Source: JAEXNA01 sp037189585 (GTDB taxonomy: Bacteria > Vulcanimicrobiota > Xenobia > Xenobiales > JADMJV01). From it: DNA of 64,000 bases. Shown in pieces: positions 45,821 to 54,744 of the stretch (positions are counted from its first letter, which is position 1; each line of letters starts with the position of its first letter). The notes beneath the pieces were generated by a model, which worked only from the letters and a program-made list of their open reading frames with translations, searched no databases and had not been told where the DNA came from. The stretch is from contig JBBCJA010000004.1 of assembly GCA_037189585.1 (NCBI GenBank), forward strand, positions 147,583-211,582, read 5' to 3'. A program made the position numbers and the translations under genes.

Positions 45821-48172
45821 ATGCGCAAACTGCTGACGGTAGGTCTCCACATTCGACACAAAGCACGCCTTCACGGGCGGCTCAAGGACGTGGAATTTCG
45901 CTCGGCCCACGACCGCGCTGAAGCGATGACTGTTCTCGAGAGCGAGTCGATGGATCTCCTGGTGATCGACGAGAGCTTAGAGGAGGCCATGCTATTCCTC
46001 GAGCAGGTCAAAGAGATGGCGGTCCCAACCATTTTCTGCGCCGAGAGCCAGAAAAGCACGACCTACTTGCGCTCGCTGGTCGTCGACCTGGGCGTGGACG
46101 TGGTGCTGGTCAAACCGATCGATCCGGACGAGCTGGTCCGTCGCGCGGGCGAGCTTCTTTTGGCCAATCGGACCAAAGAGCAAGAAAACGACCCCATCTT
46201 AGGCGAGATGCGACAGCGCCTGGCTATGATGTGGGCTAAGTTCGCCCCGGCCAATCGCGAGCGAGTGGAGTGGCTCAAGAGTAAAGTTCTGGACCTTTTT
46301 GACGGGACCACTCTCAACGAGGCGGACCGCCGGGAGATGGAACGAGAAGCTCACAAGCTGGTGGGCTCGCTAGGGACCTTCGGATTCCCTCGCGCCTCCA
46401 TCGTGGCCCGCGAGGTGGAGATGCATGTCAGTCCCACCAAGGGGCTCCCAATGCTCGACGCGGCTCAGCTGTTGGAGTGGATCCAGGCCATCGCCCGCGA
46501 AATCGAAAAAGACCCTGAAGCCCCTACCAGTTCGGTGGAGGAGGGAGAACGTGGGCCCAAGGCGCTGGTCATCTCCGAAGACCAGGAGTTGGTCGAGTCG
46601 CTGGGCAAGATCGAGATCAAAGACCAGAAACTCAACGTGGAAAATGTGGCCAGCTGGAGCCGGGCCCGCGAGAGCTGGTTTCTGCACGCCCCCGATCTGG
46701 TCTTGGTCGACCTCTGCGGGGAGCTCCGCGAGGAGCGCCAGACACTGCTACGCGCTCTGGGCGGCCGCCTCTCCACCATTCCCGTGCTGACCCTTTTGCC
46801 GCGGGAGATCTGGAGTGAGCCGGACGCCCTGGCCCGCTTTGCCGGGATGCCGGTCCTTTTCCATCCCTTCGACGACGCACTTTTGACCTCGGCCATCACC
46901 AAGCTGATGAGTTCCGAGCGTCGGATGAAACCGCGAGTTCTGGCCGTGGACGATGACCCGCAGATCCTGGCTGCTCTGGAATCTCTCCTGCAGCCTCTCA
47001 AACTGGATATCAAGACACTTTCCGATCCGCTGGAGTTCTGGGACACCCTGGAGGCGACTTCACCCGACCTTTTGATCCTCGACCTCGACATGCCGTTTCT
47101 GAGCGGTTTGGAGCTGTGTCGCGGAGTTCGTTCTTCGGTCCGCTGGTGCGAACTTCCGGTGCTCTTCTTGAGCGCCTCCTCCGACAGCGAGACCATCCAT
47201 CGCCTGTTTTCGGTGGGAGCCGACGACTTCGTGAAAAAGCCTTTCACCGGTCCGGAGCTGGCTACTCGAATCGTCAACCGGCTGGTCCGCTCGGCCGCTC
47301 CAAAATCGGTTGAGAAAGAGGGAGACGCTCGCTTGTCTTCTGGTCTAGAGGCCCTGCGCGGGGTGCTGGCCGAGGAGCGCTGGAAAGGGCGCGACGTGGC
47401 GCTGGCGCTATTGCGGATCAAAAACGAGAACGACCTGCGCGAAGCTCACGGCAACGCCGCCATTTCGGTTCTAAACCGCCAGTTCGGGATTCGTCTGGCC
47501 GAACGGGTCCGAGACCTGGGCGCGGTGACCCGTTGGCGTTCCGGTGAATACCTGGTCGCCCTTCCCGGCCAGACTTTGGATGCGGCTCGACACCAATTGG
47601 AGCTTTTGCTCAAAGAGCAAGAGCTCCGTCGCTTCACCGTGGGGGAGTCGCTCACGGTGACTCTCCAGTTCGCCGCCGGTTTAACCCTGGTGGGGGGACA
47701 GGAGGGAAGCCTGGAGCCCTCCTTGCGGCAATGCCAGCGAAGCCTCAATAAAGCCGAAAGCACCGGACACTTGATCGTGGCCTCTGAACACGACGCCGTC
47801 GCAGCTGATCACGAAATGGTCAGTTGTGAGCTCCTGATCTTGGAGCCTTCGGACAAGACCGGACCAGCTGTGGAGAATCTGATGAAAGAGCGAGGCTTCG
47901 CCTGTCGCTGGGACCCTAACACGGAGCAATCGATCACGGCCTTGACCAGTGAGCCTCCCACCCTACAGACTCAGGTCATCTTCATCTCCTCGGGCGGCCT
48001 TGAGCTGCTCAAGAAGTTGGGACCTATCACCCGTCTGGTCAATGTGGTGGTGGCCGTTTCCAACGAGGACGAACTGGCCGCCGCCTTTGACGCCGGCGCC
48101 TTCGACTGTGTGGAGAAGCCGTGCAAGGTGGCGACTCTGGTCAAGCGTCTGGAACGAGCCTTCGAGTTCTGA
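45821..48172 (+). CDS. Multi-domain response regulator: REC-HPt-REC-REC-GGDEF-like-REC
   Basis: The 783-residue protein has, in order: a receiver-like domain (1-115) with Asp50 and Lys98; an HPt-like helical segment (about 125-232) with EAHKLVGSLGTFGF and candidate phospho-His178; a second receiver-like domain (about 246-365) with Asp297 and no clear Lys; a canonical receiver (372-490) with DDD 377-379, Asp421, Ser451 and Lys473; a degenerate GGDEF-like domain (about 505-665) whose signature reads RSGEYL; and a last receiver-like domain (about 680-783). No kinase is encoded here. The GGDEF part should be inactive as a cyclase. It starts 1 nt after the repeat protein gene. Confidence 0.8.
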   Translation: MRKLLTVGLHIRHKARLHGRLKDVEFRSAHDRAEAMTVLESESMDLLVIDESLEEAMLFLEQVKEMAVPTIFCAESQKSTTYLRSLVVDLGVDVVLVKPIDPDELVRRAGELLLANRTKEQENDPILGEMRQRLAMMWAKFAPANRERVEWLKSKVLDLFDGTTLNEADRREMEREAHKLVGSLGTFGFPRASIVAREVEMHVSPTKGLPMLDAAQLLEWIQAIAREIEKDPEAPTSSVEEGERGPKALVISEDQELVESLGKIEIKDQKLNVENVASWSRARESWFLHAPDLVLVDLCGELREERQTLLRALGGRLSTIPVLTLLPREIWSEPDALARFAGMPVLFHPFDDALLTSAITKLMSSERRMKPRVLAVDDDPQILAALESLLQPLKLDIKTLSDPLEFWDTLEATSPDLLILDLDMPFLSGLELCRGVRSSVRWCELPVLFLSASSDSETIHRLFSVGADDFVKKPFTGPELATRIVNRLVRSAAPKSVEKEGDARLSSGLEALRGVLAEERWKGRDVALALLRIKNENDLREAHGNAAISVLNRQFGIRLAERVRDLGAVTRWRSGEYLVALPGQTLDAARHQLELLLKEQELRRFTVGESLTVTLQFAAGLTLVGGQEGSLEPSLRQCQRSLNKAESTGHLIVASEHDAVAADHEMVSCELLILEPSDKTGPAVENLMKERGFACRWDPNTEQSITALTSEPPTLQTQVIFISSGGLELLKKLGPITRLVNVVVAVSNEDELAAAFDAGAFDCVEKPCKVATLVKRLERAFEF

Positions 48173-48176
48173 GCCG

Positions 48177-51100
48177 TTGACGACGACGCGAATCCTACTC
48201 CTCTTTCTCCTCTCCGGTTCGACCTCGCTGGTCTACGAGGTCGTTTGGATGCGCCGTCTCTCCCTGGTCTTCGGCCACTCCATTTTCTCCGTCTCCACCG
48301 TACTGACCACCTTCATGAGCGGCCTGGCTCTGGGAAGTTATCTGGCCGGCCGCTGGTCCGATCGGCAGCGCCAGTTGGGACGCGGACCGGCGGACTTGTT
48401 GAAGGCCTACGGAAAACTCGAGCTCTTCATCGGTTTGTGGGCCCTTCTCAGCCTGGTCTTACTCAATGGGGTAGAGGCCGGCTTTCTGGCACTGTCTCGT
48501 TCGGGCCAGCAAGGGGCCTCGCTGACCGTATTCCTATTTTTCTGCTCTTTTTTGGTCTTGCTCCCTCCCACCACGGCGATGGGCGCGACCCTTCCGATCT
48601 TCACCCAGGTCCTGGTCATGCGGCGAGGCGAGACGGGCAGCTTGCTCTCTCGCATCTACGGACTGAACACGCTAGGCGCGTGCTTGGGAGCCGCTCTGGG
48701 AGGTTTAGTCGGACTACCCAATCTAGGACTGAATAAGACCGTGGTGGTGACCGCGGCCGTCAACCTGCTGGTCACCATTCTGGCCTACTCTTTGACCAAA
48801 GATCTCGACCGTCAGGAGCCCGAGCCTTCCACTGACGAAGTCCCAACCACCGTGAGGGAGGCACCCAACGCCACTTCACGCCTGGTCCCGCTCGTTTTCG
48901 GCCTCTCCGGCTTCGCCGGGATGGTCTACCAGTTAGGATGGACCAGGGCTCTGGTGCTGTCCATCGGCTCCTCAACCTACTCCTTCTCCATCATTTTAAC
49001 CAGTTTTCTGGCCTCCCTGGGAGCTGGCAGCTACCTCTATCGCCGGCTTTTCGCTCGACGCCAACCGAGCGTCCGAGATCTCTCGCTCCTGCAGTTTTTC
49101 ATCGCCTTGACCTCGCTTTTGGTCACTGTCGGGATGGGCTACCTCCCCCGCCTGAAGATGGCGAGCTTTGAAATGGTGGGCCGTTCTTTTTTCCAGGTGG
49201 TGGTCTTCGATACGGTGGCCGTCCTTTTGTTGCTGCTACCACCGACCCTAGCCCTCGGTCTGACCTTTCCTCTGGTCACTCATCTGTACAGCTCTCGACT
49301 TGAAGAGCTGGGGCGTCGTCTGGGCGAAGCCTACGCCGCCAATACCGCGGGAGCTATTCTGGGATCGTTTTTGGGTGGTTTCGTGTTGCTCCCCTTGCTC
49401 GGGTTGGAAAATACCATTCGCGCGGCGGCAAGCCTCAATCTTTTGGGAGGACTGGCCCTATTGCTCTCTTATCGCTCCGGGCGCTCGGTCCGGCGGCGTC
49501 CAGAGCTTGCTTTCGTCCTGGCCACGCTGGGGGTGATGTTTCTAGCCCCCTCCTGGGATCTGGCCCTGATGAGTTCGGGAGTCGGCATCGGCTATCAAGG
49601 CCACGTCCGGCGTCCCAACGTCATTTTCTATCGCGATGGAGTCAGCTCGACCGTTTCGGTGGGGCTCAACGGCGGCATTCACCCCTACATCGCGGTGAAC
49701 GGCAAAACCGACGCCTCTTTGACCCCGAGCGACCGCTCGACCCAACTTCTGTTAGGCTTGATTCCGGCGGCGCTGCACTCCAATCCCGCCAGGGTCGCGG
49801 TGATCGGCTTCGGTAGCGGACAGACCCCTGTTGGCCTGCTCTCCGTCCCCGGCGTCCAGGAGGTCCGCTGCGCTGAGCTCGAACCAGCGGTTCTAGAAGC
49901 CAAAAGTTTCTTCGCCCCCTTCTCGGAAGGCGCTTTGGAAGACCCCCGTCTGAAACTCGTGGAGGACGATGGGCGAAGCTTTATTCTCGGTTCACCGGTG
50001 AAATTCGACGTTATCGTGAGTGAACCGTCCAACCCCTGGATCGCCGGTATCGGGAATCTTTATACCCAGGACTTCTACGAGGGAGCCCGCCGGCAATTGA
50101 ACCCCGGTGGCTTGATGGCTCAGTGGTTTCATCTTTATGCCGTGTCCGAGGACGACATCGCCCTGGTCTATCGCACCTTCTTTAGCGTCTTCCCCCACGG
50201 CGGCCTCTACCGTACCAGCCCTGGAGACATTTTGCTGATCGGCTCGGAACAGCCGGTGGAGATGAAACCGGAGCGGCTGGGTCAGGTCTTCACCCCGGAC
50301 AGTCACGCCTCGTTTTGGCTGGCCTCTTTAAATCTGGTGGATCCTCAGATGCTGTTGGGCACCTATCTTGCCGACCGAGCCGAAGTCATGGCCTGGCTGC
50401 AAGCCCAGGGACCCGGCCATCTCAACACCGACGACCGCCCCCTTCTGGAGTTTCGTGCTCCGCTCGGCCTGTTCTCCCCCCCTATCGGGGAGCAGGCCTT
50501 CAAGAACTTCCACTCCATGGTCCCCCCAACGCTTGAAGCCGACGCGGCAGCCCGCCAAGCCTCGGCCCTGGGTCGCTGGATTCTGCGCTATCCTATCGAC
50601 TTAGGCGGCGAGAGCGCCACCTTACGCGGTATGGACCCTAAAGGTCTAGGCTGGTATCCCGCCCTCATCGATGGGCTGGCCCAGCAGAAAGAGCTCGATT
50701 TCCTCTCTTTGATCATCGCGGCTAGAGCCAACGACAAGGGTTGGCTCACCCGATTCGGTATCGTCTGGAGCCAAAAAACAGAGCACTATGCTCAGCTGGC
50801 CCAGCTGTTCGAGAAAGCCTGGCAGTGGTCGCCCCCCACCTCGCGTCTCTGGCTATTGCTAGGACAGGCCCGTGAAGCCGCCAGAGCCAACGATCCGCCT
50901 CGAGCCCGGGAGCTATTCGCTCAGGCGGCGGAGATGACCACCGGAGAGGAGCCGATCCGGGAAAGTGTCAGACTCGCCCCGACGGGCGGACCGGAGGATC
51001 TCGTCCTTTTGGAGAAGGCCATCGCGCGCAACCCCAACATCGCCGTCACCCATCGCATGTTGGCTGAGGCACTTTTTGCCGCCGATGATGATGAGAGAGC

Positions 51101-51263
51101 TCTAGCCGAAGCCCTGGAATCGTACCGACTCTTCCCTCTCGATGAAAAACTAGCGTCCCTTTTAAGCGAGCTCTATCGCAAACGAGGTGACGCTGAGAAG
51201 GTCTTTCGCTACGCCGCTGAAGCGCAACATCTGCGAAGAATGACCTCTAATTCCTCGCGGTGA
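48177..51263 (+). CDS. Spermidine synthase-like protein fused to membrane and TPR domains
   Basis: The chosen start is a TTG at 48177, 4 nt after the regulator stop, giving 1028 residues; the ribosome site is weak, so the start is uncertain. Two blocks of membrane helices (about 1-210 and 240-470) open with LFLLSGSTSLVYEVVWMRRLSLVFG, a hallmark of this fused family. A spermidine synthase-like Rossmann domain follows (about 500-720) with VAVIGFGSGQTP and SEPSNPWIAGIGNLYT. The final 150 residues look like TPR repeats. Polyamine activity is unproven for such fusions. Its end overlaps the convergent pilin gene by 17 nt. Confidence 0.82.
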   Translation: MTTTRILLLFLLSGSTSLVYEVVWMRRLSLVFGHSIFSVSTVLTTFMSGLALGSYLAGRWSDRQRQLGRGPADLLKAYGKLELFIGLWALLSLVLLNGVEAGFLALSRSGQQGASLTVFLFFCSFLVLLPPTTAMGATLPIFTQVLVMRRGETGSLLSRIYGLNTLGACLGAALGGLVGLPNLGLNKTVVVTAAVNLLVTILAYSLTKDLDRQEPEPSTDEVPTTVREAPNATSRLVPLVFGLSGFAGMVYQLGWTRALVLSIGSSTYSFSIILTSFLASLGAGSYLYRRLFARRQPSVRDLSLLQFFIALTSLLVTVGMGYLPRLKMASFEMVGRSFFQVVVFDTVAVLLLLLPPTLALGLTFPLVTHLYSSRLEELGRRLGEAYAANTAGAILGSFLGGFVLLPLLGLENTIRAAASLNLLGGLALLLSYRSGRSVRRRPELAFVLATLGVMFLAPSWDLALMSSGVGIGYQGHVRRPNVIFYRDGVSSTVSVGLNGGIHPYIAVNGKTDASLTPSDRSTQLLLGLIPAALHSNPARVAVIGFGSGQTPVGLLSVPGVQEVRCAELEPAVLEAKSFFAPFSEGALEDPRLKLVEDDGRSFILGSPVKFDVIVSEPSNPWIAGIGNLYTQDFYEGARRQLNPGGLMAQWFHLYAVSEDDIALVYRTFFSVFPHGGLYRTSPGDILLIGSEQPVEMKPERLGQVFTPDSHASFWLASLNLVDPQMLLGTYLADRAEVMAWLQAQGPGHLNTDDRPLLEFRAPLGLFSPPIGEQAFKNFHSMVPPTLEADAAARQASALGRWILRYPIDLGGESATLRGMDPKGLGWYPALIDGLAQQKELDFLSLIIAARANDKGWLTRFGIVWSQKTEHYAQLAQLFEKAWQWSPPTSRLWLLLGQAREAARANDPPRARELFAQAAEMTTGEEPIRESVRLAPTGGPEDLVLLEKAIARNPNIAVTHRMLAEALFAADDDERALAEALESYRLFPLDEKLASLLSELYRKRGDAEKVFRYAAEAQHLRRMTSNSSR

Positions 51264-52029
51264 CCACCCAGCGTGCGAAATGAGTGTAAGGGCCTTCGGC
51301 GTACCCCGTGGGTTTAGTCGTGGCCACTCTCTGGGCCGACGCGATGGCGACCGAACGCGCGTCGATGAGGCGAGAGGCCTTGGAACCACTCGGATCGTCG
51401 AGGACGCGAAGCCATAGCAGCCGTGTGCCTACGATTTCCGCCGACTCCTGACCGGGACCGGTCGAGGTGGCGTCGGATTCGGTCTTGGGCCTGGTGAGGT
51501 AGGGAGAGACGTTCTTGAGCAAGCGCTGTTTTCCGTCGGGCCCGACGCTACTGATCACTTTTCGCACTAAAACTTTGTGAGGGCAGCCCTGCTCGTATCC
51601 TCCCGGTCCGGCTAACCCAGCGCAAGTCCCATGATCGGCCGGAACCGAGAGATAGTAGAGAACGTTCCGTTGCCAGACCGGCTTGCCGTCGTCATCTTGC
51701 ACGAAAGCCTCGGTGGTGGGGTTGATGGGCGAGAGAAACCACAAGGCATCACCGTCTCTGCCACCTGCCAGACTGGCCTCCGCTCCGGTCCGAGCGATAT
51801 TATCAGACGAAGCCACTGAGAAGTCTCTCTCCAGAGGGGTCAAAGCGTTTCTTAGGCGGAGTGCCGCGTCTTCCTCGGCATCGCTACTGGTCCAAGCGCT
51901 CTTGGTCGTCACCATAATAACCGTGGTGAAGATCAAAATGATGGCGAAGATCCCCAGGGACACCGTGAGCTCGATCACGGTATAGCCACGATAAGCCTTA
52001 GGTCTAGGGTGAGTCGCCACTGGGTTCAT
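51247..52029 (-). CDS. PilW/GspJ-like minor pilin
   Basis: The ATG at 52029 gives 260 residues and overlaps the upstream gene by 26 nt; the open frame extends further but only over that gene. The prepilin segment KAYRGYTVIELTVSLGIFAII fits cleavage after Gly15 with Glu at +5. The following LRLRNALTPLERDFSVASS helix resembles PilW/GspJ. The soluble part is beta-rich with PVWQRNVLYYLSVPADH. It is the last gene of the second minor-pilin operon. Confidence 0.78.
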   Translation of the reverse strand: MNPVATHPRPKAYRGYTVIELTVSLGIFAIILIFTTVIMVTTKSAWTSSDAEEDAALRLRNALTPLERDFSVASSDNIARTGAEASLAGGRDGDALWFLSPINPTTEAFVQDDDGKPVWQRNVLYYLSVPADHGTCAGLAGPGGYEQGCPHKVLVRKVISSVGPDGKQRLLKNVSPYLTRPKTESDATSTGPGQESAEIVGTRLLWLRVLDDPSGSKASRLIDARSVAIASAQRVATTKPTGYAEGPYTHFARWVVTARN

Positions 52030-52480
52030 CCAAAAGTTGACTGATCTGATAGTGTAGCTTTCCCATTCCCTGTCGCTTCTGGCTCTCCCCGCCCCACCAC
52101 CATACCTCAACCCGTACTTCGACCAAACGGTTCGGCTGGATGCTCGCCCCCAAGGGCTTAACATAGACGGAGTAGGAAAACTCGGTCGTTCCGACGTTGA
52201 TCTTTCCCGACTCCATCGGCCCCGCGCCGCGACGACCAAAAAGCCTGTCCTGGGCACCGGCCGGGGAGTCCTCCAAGGCGCTGGACACCACCCGCTGCAG
52301 TTCGGCTCGCGCGACCTGTCTGGCCGCCTCGGTATCGAGCGATTTCTGCCGCGCGTTGAGTGCGGTCGTGGCAAGACCCATCAAGACTAACACCACCATG
52401 GTGATCAGGGCGAGCGCCAGGAGAACCTCGATCATGGAGAAGCCGCGCGGGCGCGAGCGGAAGGTCAATAACGTTTCCAA
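52004..52480 (-). CDS. PilV/GspI-like minor pilin
   Basis: The 158-residue protein has a leader ending RPRG (residue 13) and a mature start FSMIEVLLALALITMVVLV with Glu at +5, the common prepilin pattern. The later part has VEVRVEVWWWGGES and a short helix. By size and operon position it matches PilV/GspI. Its start overlaps the end of the upstream PilX-like gene by 16 nt. Confidence 0.82.
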   Translation of the reverse strand: METLLTFRSRPRGFSMIEVLLALALITMVVLVLMGLATTALNARQKSLDTEAARQVARAELQRVVSSALEDSPAGAQDRLFGRRGAGPMESGKINVGTTEFSYSVYVKPLGASIQPNRLVEVRVEVWWWGGESQKRQGMGKLHYQISQLLDEPSGDSP

Positions 52481-54609
52481 AGGATGCGCCTCATGGGGAC
52501 ATTCTCCGGTCCGTTGCTCATTAAGCTCAGCAGATAAGCCGGATCGAAGATAAGTCGATTCTCAGAGACGGCCATGGAGATCAAGCCGTTACGTCCCGAA
52601 CCAGGGGTTCCCGGCTCTTTCGTCGTTCCGGGCTTTCCACCGTAGGCAACCATAGCCCCCTCAAGGTCAAAGCGGCCCCAACGAGAGACCCTACGGTCGC
52701 CCAGGTTCGCGCGGATGTCACCCCAGGCGTAGAGAACACCCTTGACCTTGACGTCTTGAAACTCTCCCTTTCTTGTCACCTTGTCGTACCGATAGGTAGA
52801 GAAATTGATATTCTTCTTCGCGTACATACTGATACCGGATTCGGCATTGGGATTGGCCGCGAAGTCGGTACCGAACCCGATCACACGAATGGCTCCCTCG
52901 GAAACGATAGAGCCTCCCTGGCCTTTGAGTTGAGTTCCGATACGAACATGGCCTGGCGCGGTCAAGATCGCCGTCTCGCCCGCCTCGGGGGCGAAGTTCA
53001 AGGTGATGTCGCCCGGAGTCAGTTCGTCATTGACACCAGGAAGGTCGATGGCTCCAGCGCCCGCTTCTCCAGAATCTTCAAGAAAATCCTGACCTTCGGT
53101 CGCCAGAGAGTTGTCGTAGTAGAAGAGCGACTCGATAATCTGATGCTGTAAGGAGACGTAGGTACCCTCGCGAAGGTTATCTTGTCCGCCCGGCCCGACA
53201 CTCAACTGGAACCCAGTGCCGTCCGCCCCCGAGTAATAAAAGTCGACCTCTCCACTGTCGACGTTAAACTCTCTTGATGGGCCAAAACGTTGGAGCAGAA
53301 ATTGGCGAAAGGACTCTGGATTGTCAGCGAAATAGCGAGAAATTCCATCATTAATGTTAGTGAGAGGGTCGAGCGCCGGAGGACCTTCGGGGGCCCCCGT
53401 TCTGGGTATAATACTTAGCTCATCAGGCCCTGGAGCCGAGGAAGCGAGTGAACTCGTGCTTTTTGCCTCGACCTGGATGTCCTTAGTGACGACAAGAACC
53501 TTGCTGTCCGAAATCTGTCTGATACCATCGGGCAACGCGGGATTCGTCACGCCTGGATGGGTAGGGTTCCTTCTGATGAACTTCACGTAGTCATCGTGAT
53601 TCATATCATAGTAGTGGAGGCTTCCATCCTGCCACCAAACATAGGTTCCAGCCGCCAGTTTGCCGGCCGTCACGCGATCAGCCTTTTGCACCTCGTCCCA
53701 GCCGAGTTCGTAGAAGCCCGAGATGGGGTCTTCCTTCCCCTTCGTGACACCATCACTGGATCTAGCGCGGAGCAGGCCGTCTCCCGAGAGCACCTGTCCG
53801 TCGGGAGAGATATAGTTGGTGGGGTCTCCCCCTCTGACCTCGACCTTCCCTTTACTCCGCACTCGAGGCTGACCCCGGCCGTCGCGCGACTCCACGCGTA
53901 CCGCTCCGGACTGGTTGGGAAGATCGACCGAGAAATCACGCGCCGACATCGCGGCCGCGTCGAGAGCGAGATCAGAGATATTCTCCACCCGATAGAATCC
54001 CTCGACCACAGCGGTGGAGACGTGTCCCGGCAGCGGTTTTGATTCGAAATCGCCACGAACGATGGAAGAACCGGCTCGACCTTCGACCAGCAGGCAGGCC
54101 GTGAATTCAGGGACCTTGTACGGCCTCGCGCTGTCTCTAGTGACCGAACTGCCGAAGCCGTCAGCTCGGGGTACAGGTCGGGAAGTACTTGACATTATAT
54201 TGTTGACTGAAATATACGGATGATCGATCCGCATTGAGGGATTGGGCAAACCTTCCGCTCCGTCTCCGTCCTGGTAGTTGAAGCGCAATCGAAACTGTCG
54301 CCCATCAGAAAGAAAACCCACCACATTTCCCTGATCTTCTCTGACCAAGAGCTCTGGAGTATCGACGATGATCCCGCTCCCATCACCACGCCAGCGAGCG
54401 TTCTGGCGCAGTCGAAAAAGGGCGTACTGAATGCCGGACTCGGCGGCGGATTCCGCCAGAGCGGACTCGGAGGTGGTCCCGGCGGTGAAAAGTGAGCGGA
54501 GCCCAACCTGGCTGGCCGCGCCCAAGAACATCGAGATGACCAAAACCAAAAACAGAGTCGCCAGTAAGACCGCGCCTCGCTGCCTTCGGCTAACCGTGCA
54601 AAACTTCAT
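52465..54609 (-). CDS. Very large PilX/GspK-like secreted protein
   Basis: The ATG at 54609 (GGGAG 5 nt upstream; a GTG two codons earlier is possible) gives 714 residues. The N-terminus RRQRGAVLLATLFLVLVISMFL matches PilX-type prepilins, which lack Glu at +5, and AESAAESGIQYALFRLRQ is the classic PilX first helix. The remaining 600 residues are beta-rich, with polar segments of the polymeric adhesin or hemagglutinin kind (AILTAPGHVRIGTQLKGQGG, GSIVSEGAIRVIGFG, KGVLYAWGDIRAN), the last part resembling bactofilin-like or DUF-type repeated strands. It heads the second minor-pilin operon and is about four times the size of ordinary PilX. Confidence 0.75.
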   Translation of the reverse strand: MKFCTVSRRQRGAVLLATLFLVLVISMFLGAASQVGLRSLFTAGTTSESALAESAAESGIQYALFRLRQNARWRGDGSGIIVDTPELLVREDQGNVVGFLSDGRQFRLRFNYQDGDGAEGLPNPSMRIDHPYISVNNIMSSTSRPVPRADGFGSSVTRDSARPYKVPEFTACLLVEGRAGSSIVRGDFESKPLPGHVSTAVVEGFYRVENISDLALDAAAMSARDFSVDLPNQSGAVRVESRDGRGQPRVRSKGKVEVRGGDPTNYISPDGQVLSGDGLLRARSSDGVTKGKEDPISGFYELGWDEVQKADRVTAGKLAAGTYVWWQDGSLHYYDMNHDDYVKFIRRNPTHPGVTNPALPDGIRQISDSKVLVVTKDIQVEAKSTSSLASSAPGPDELSIIPRTGAPEGPPALDPLTNINDGISRYFADNPESFRQFLLQRFGPSREFNVDSGEVDFYYSGADGTGFQLSVGPGGQDNLREGTYVSLQHQIIESLFYYDNSLATEGQDFLEDSGEAGAGAIDLPGVNDELTPGDITLNFAPEAGETAILTAPGHVRIGTQLKGQGGSIVSEGAIRVIGFGTDFAANPNAESGISMYAKKNINFSTYRYDKVTRKGEFQDVKVKGVLYAWGDIRANLGDRRVSRWGRFDLEGAMVAYGGKPGTTKEPGTPGSGRNGLISMAVSENRLIFDPAYLLSLMSNGPENVPMRRILWKRY

Positions 54610-54670
54610 TAACACTCCCGTGTCGCGTCACCCCATACGACACCAATCTCATATGTTCTCTCTCCATCCC

Positions 54671-54687
54671 AGCACCTCCTTGGTGCT
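54671..54687. repeat. Small inverted repeat between divergent genes
   Basis: AGCACC and GGTGCT form a 6-bp stem around TCCTT in the 135-nt divergent region before the FAD oxidoreductase and the PilX-like gene. No T-run follows. It may be an operator half or chance. Confidence 0.3.
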
Positions 54688-54744
54688 CCCACCAAAGGAA
54701 AGGTGATAGGACCATAGGACCGAACATCGGGTCGGATCTTCCCC

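Noticed and set aside
46465..47421. Long minus-strand frame (318 codons) antisense to the multi-receiver regulator
   Set aside because: Ser/Arg-rich composition with no domain; the plus strand clearly encodes receiver domains.
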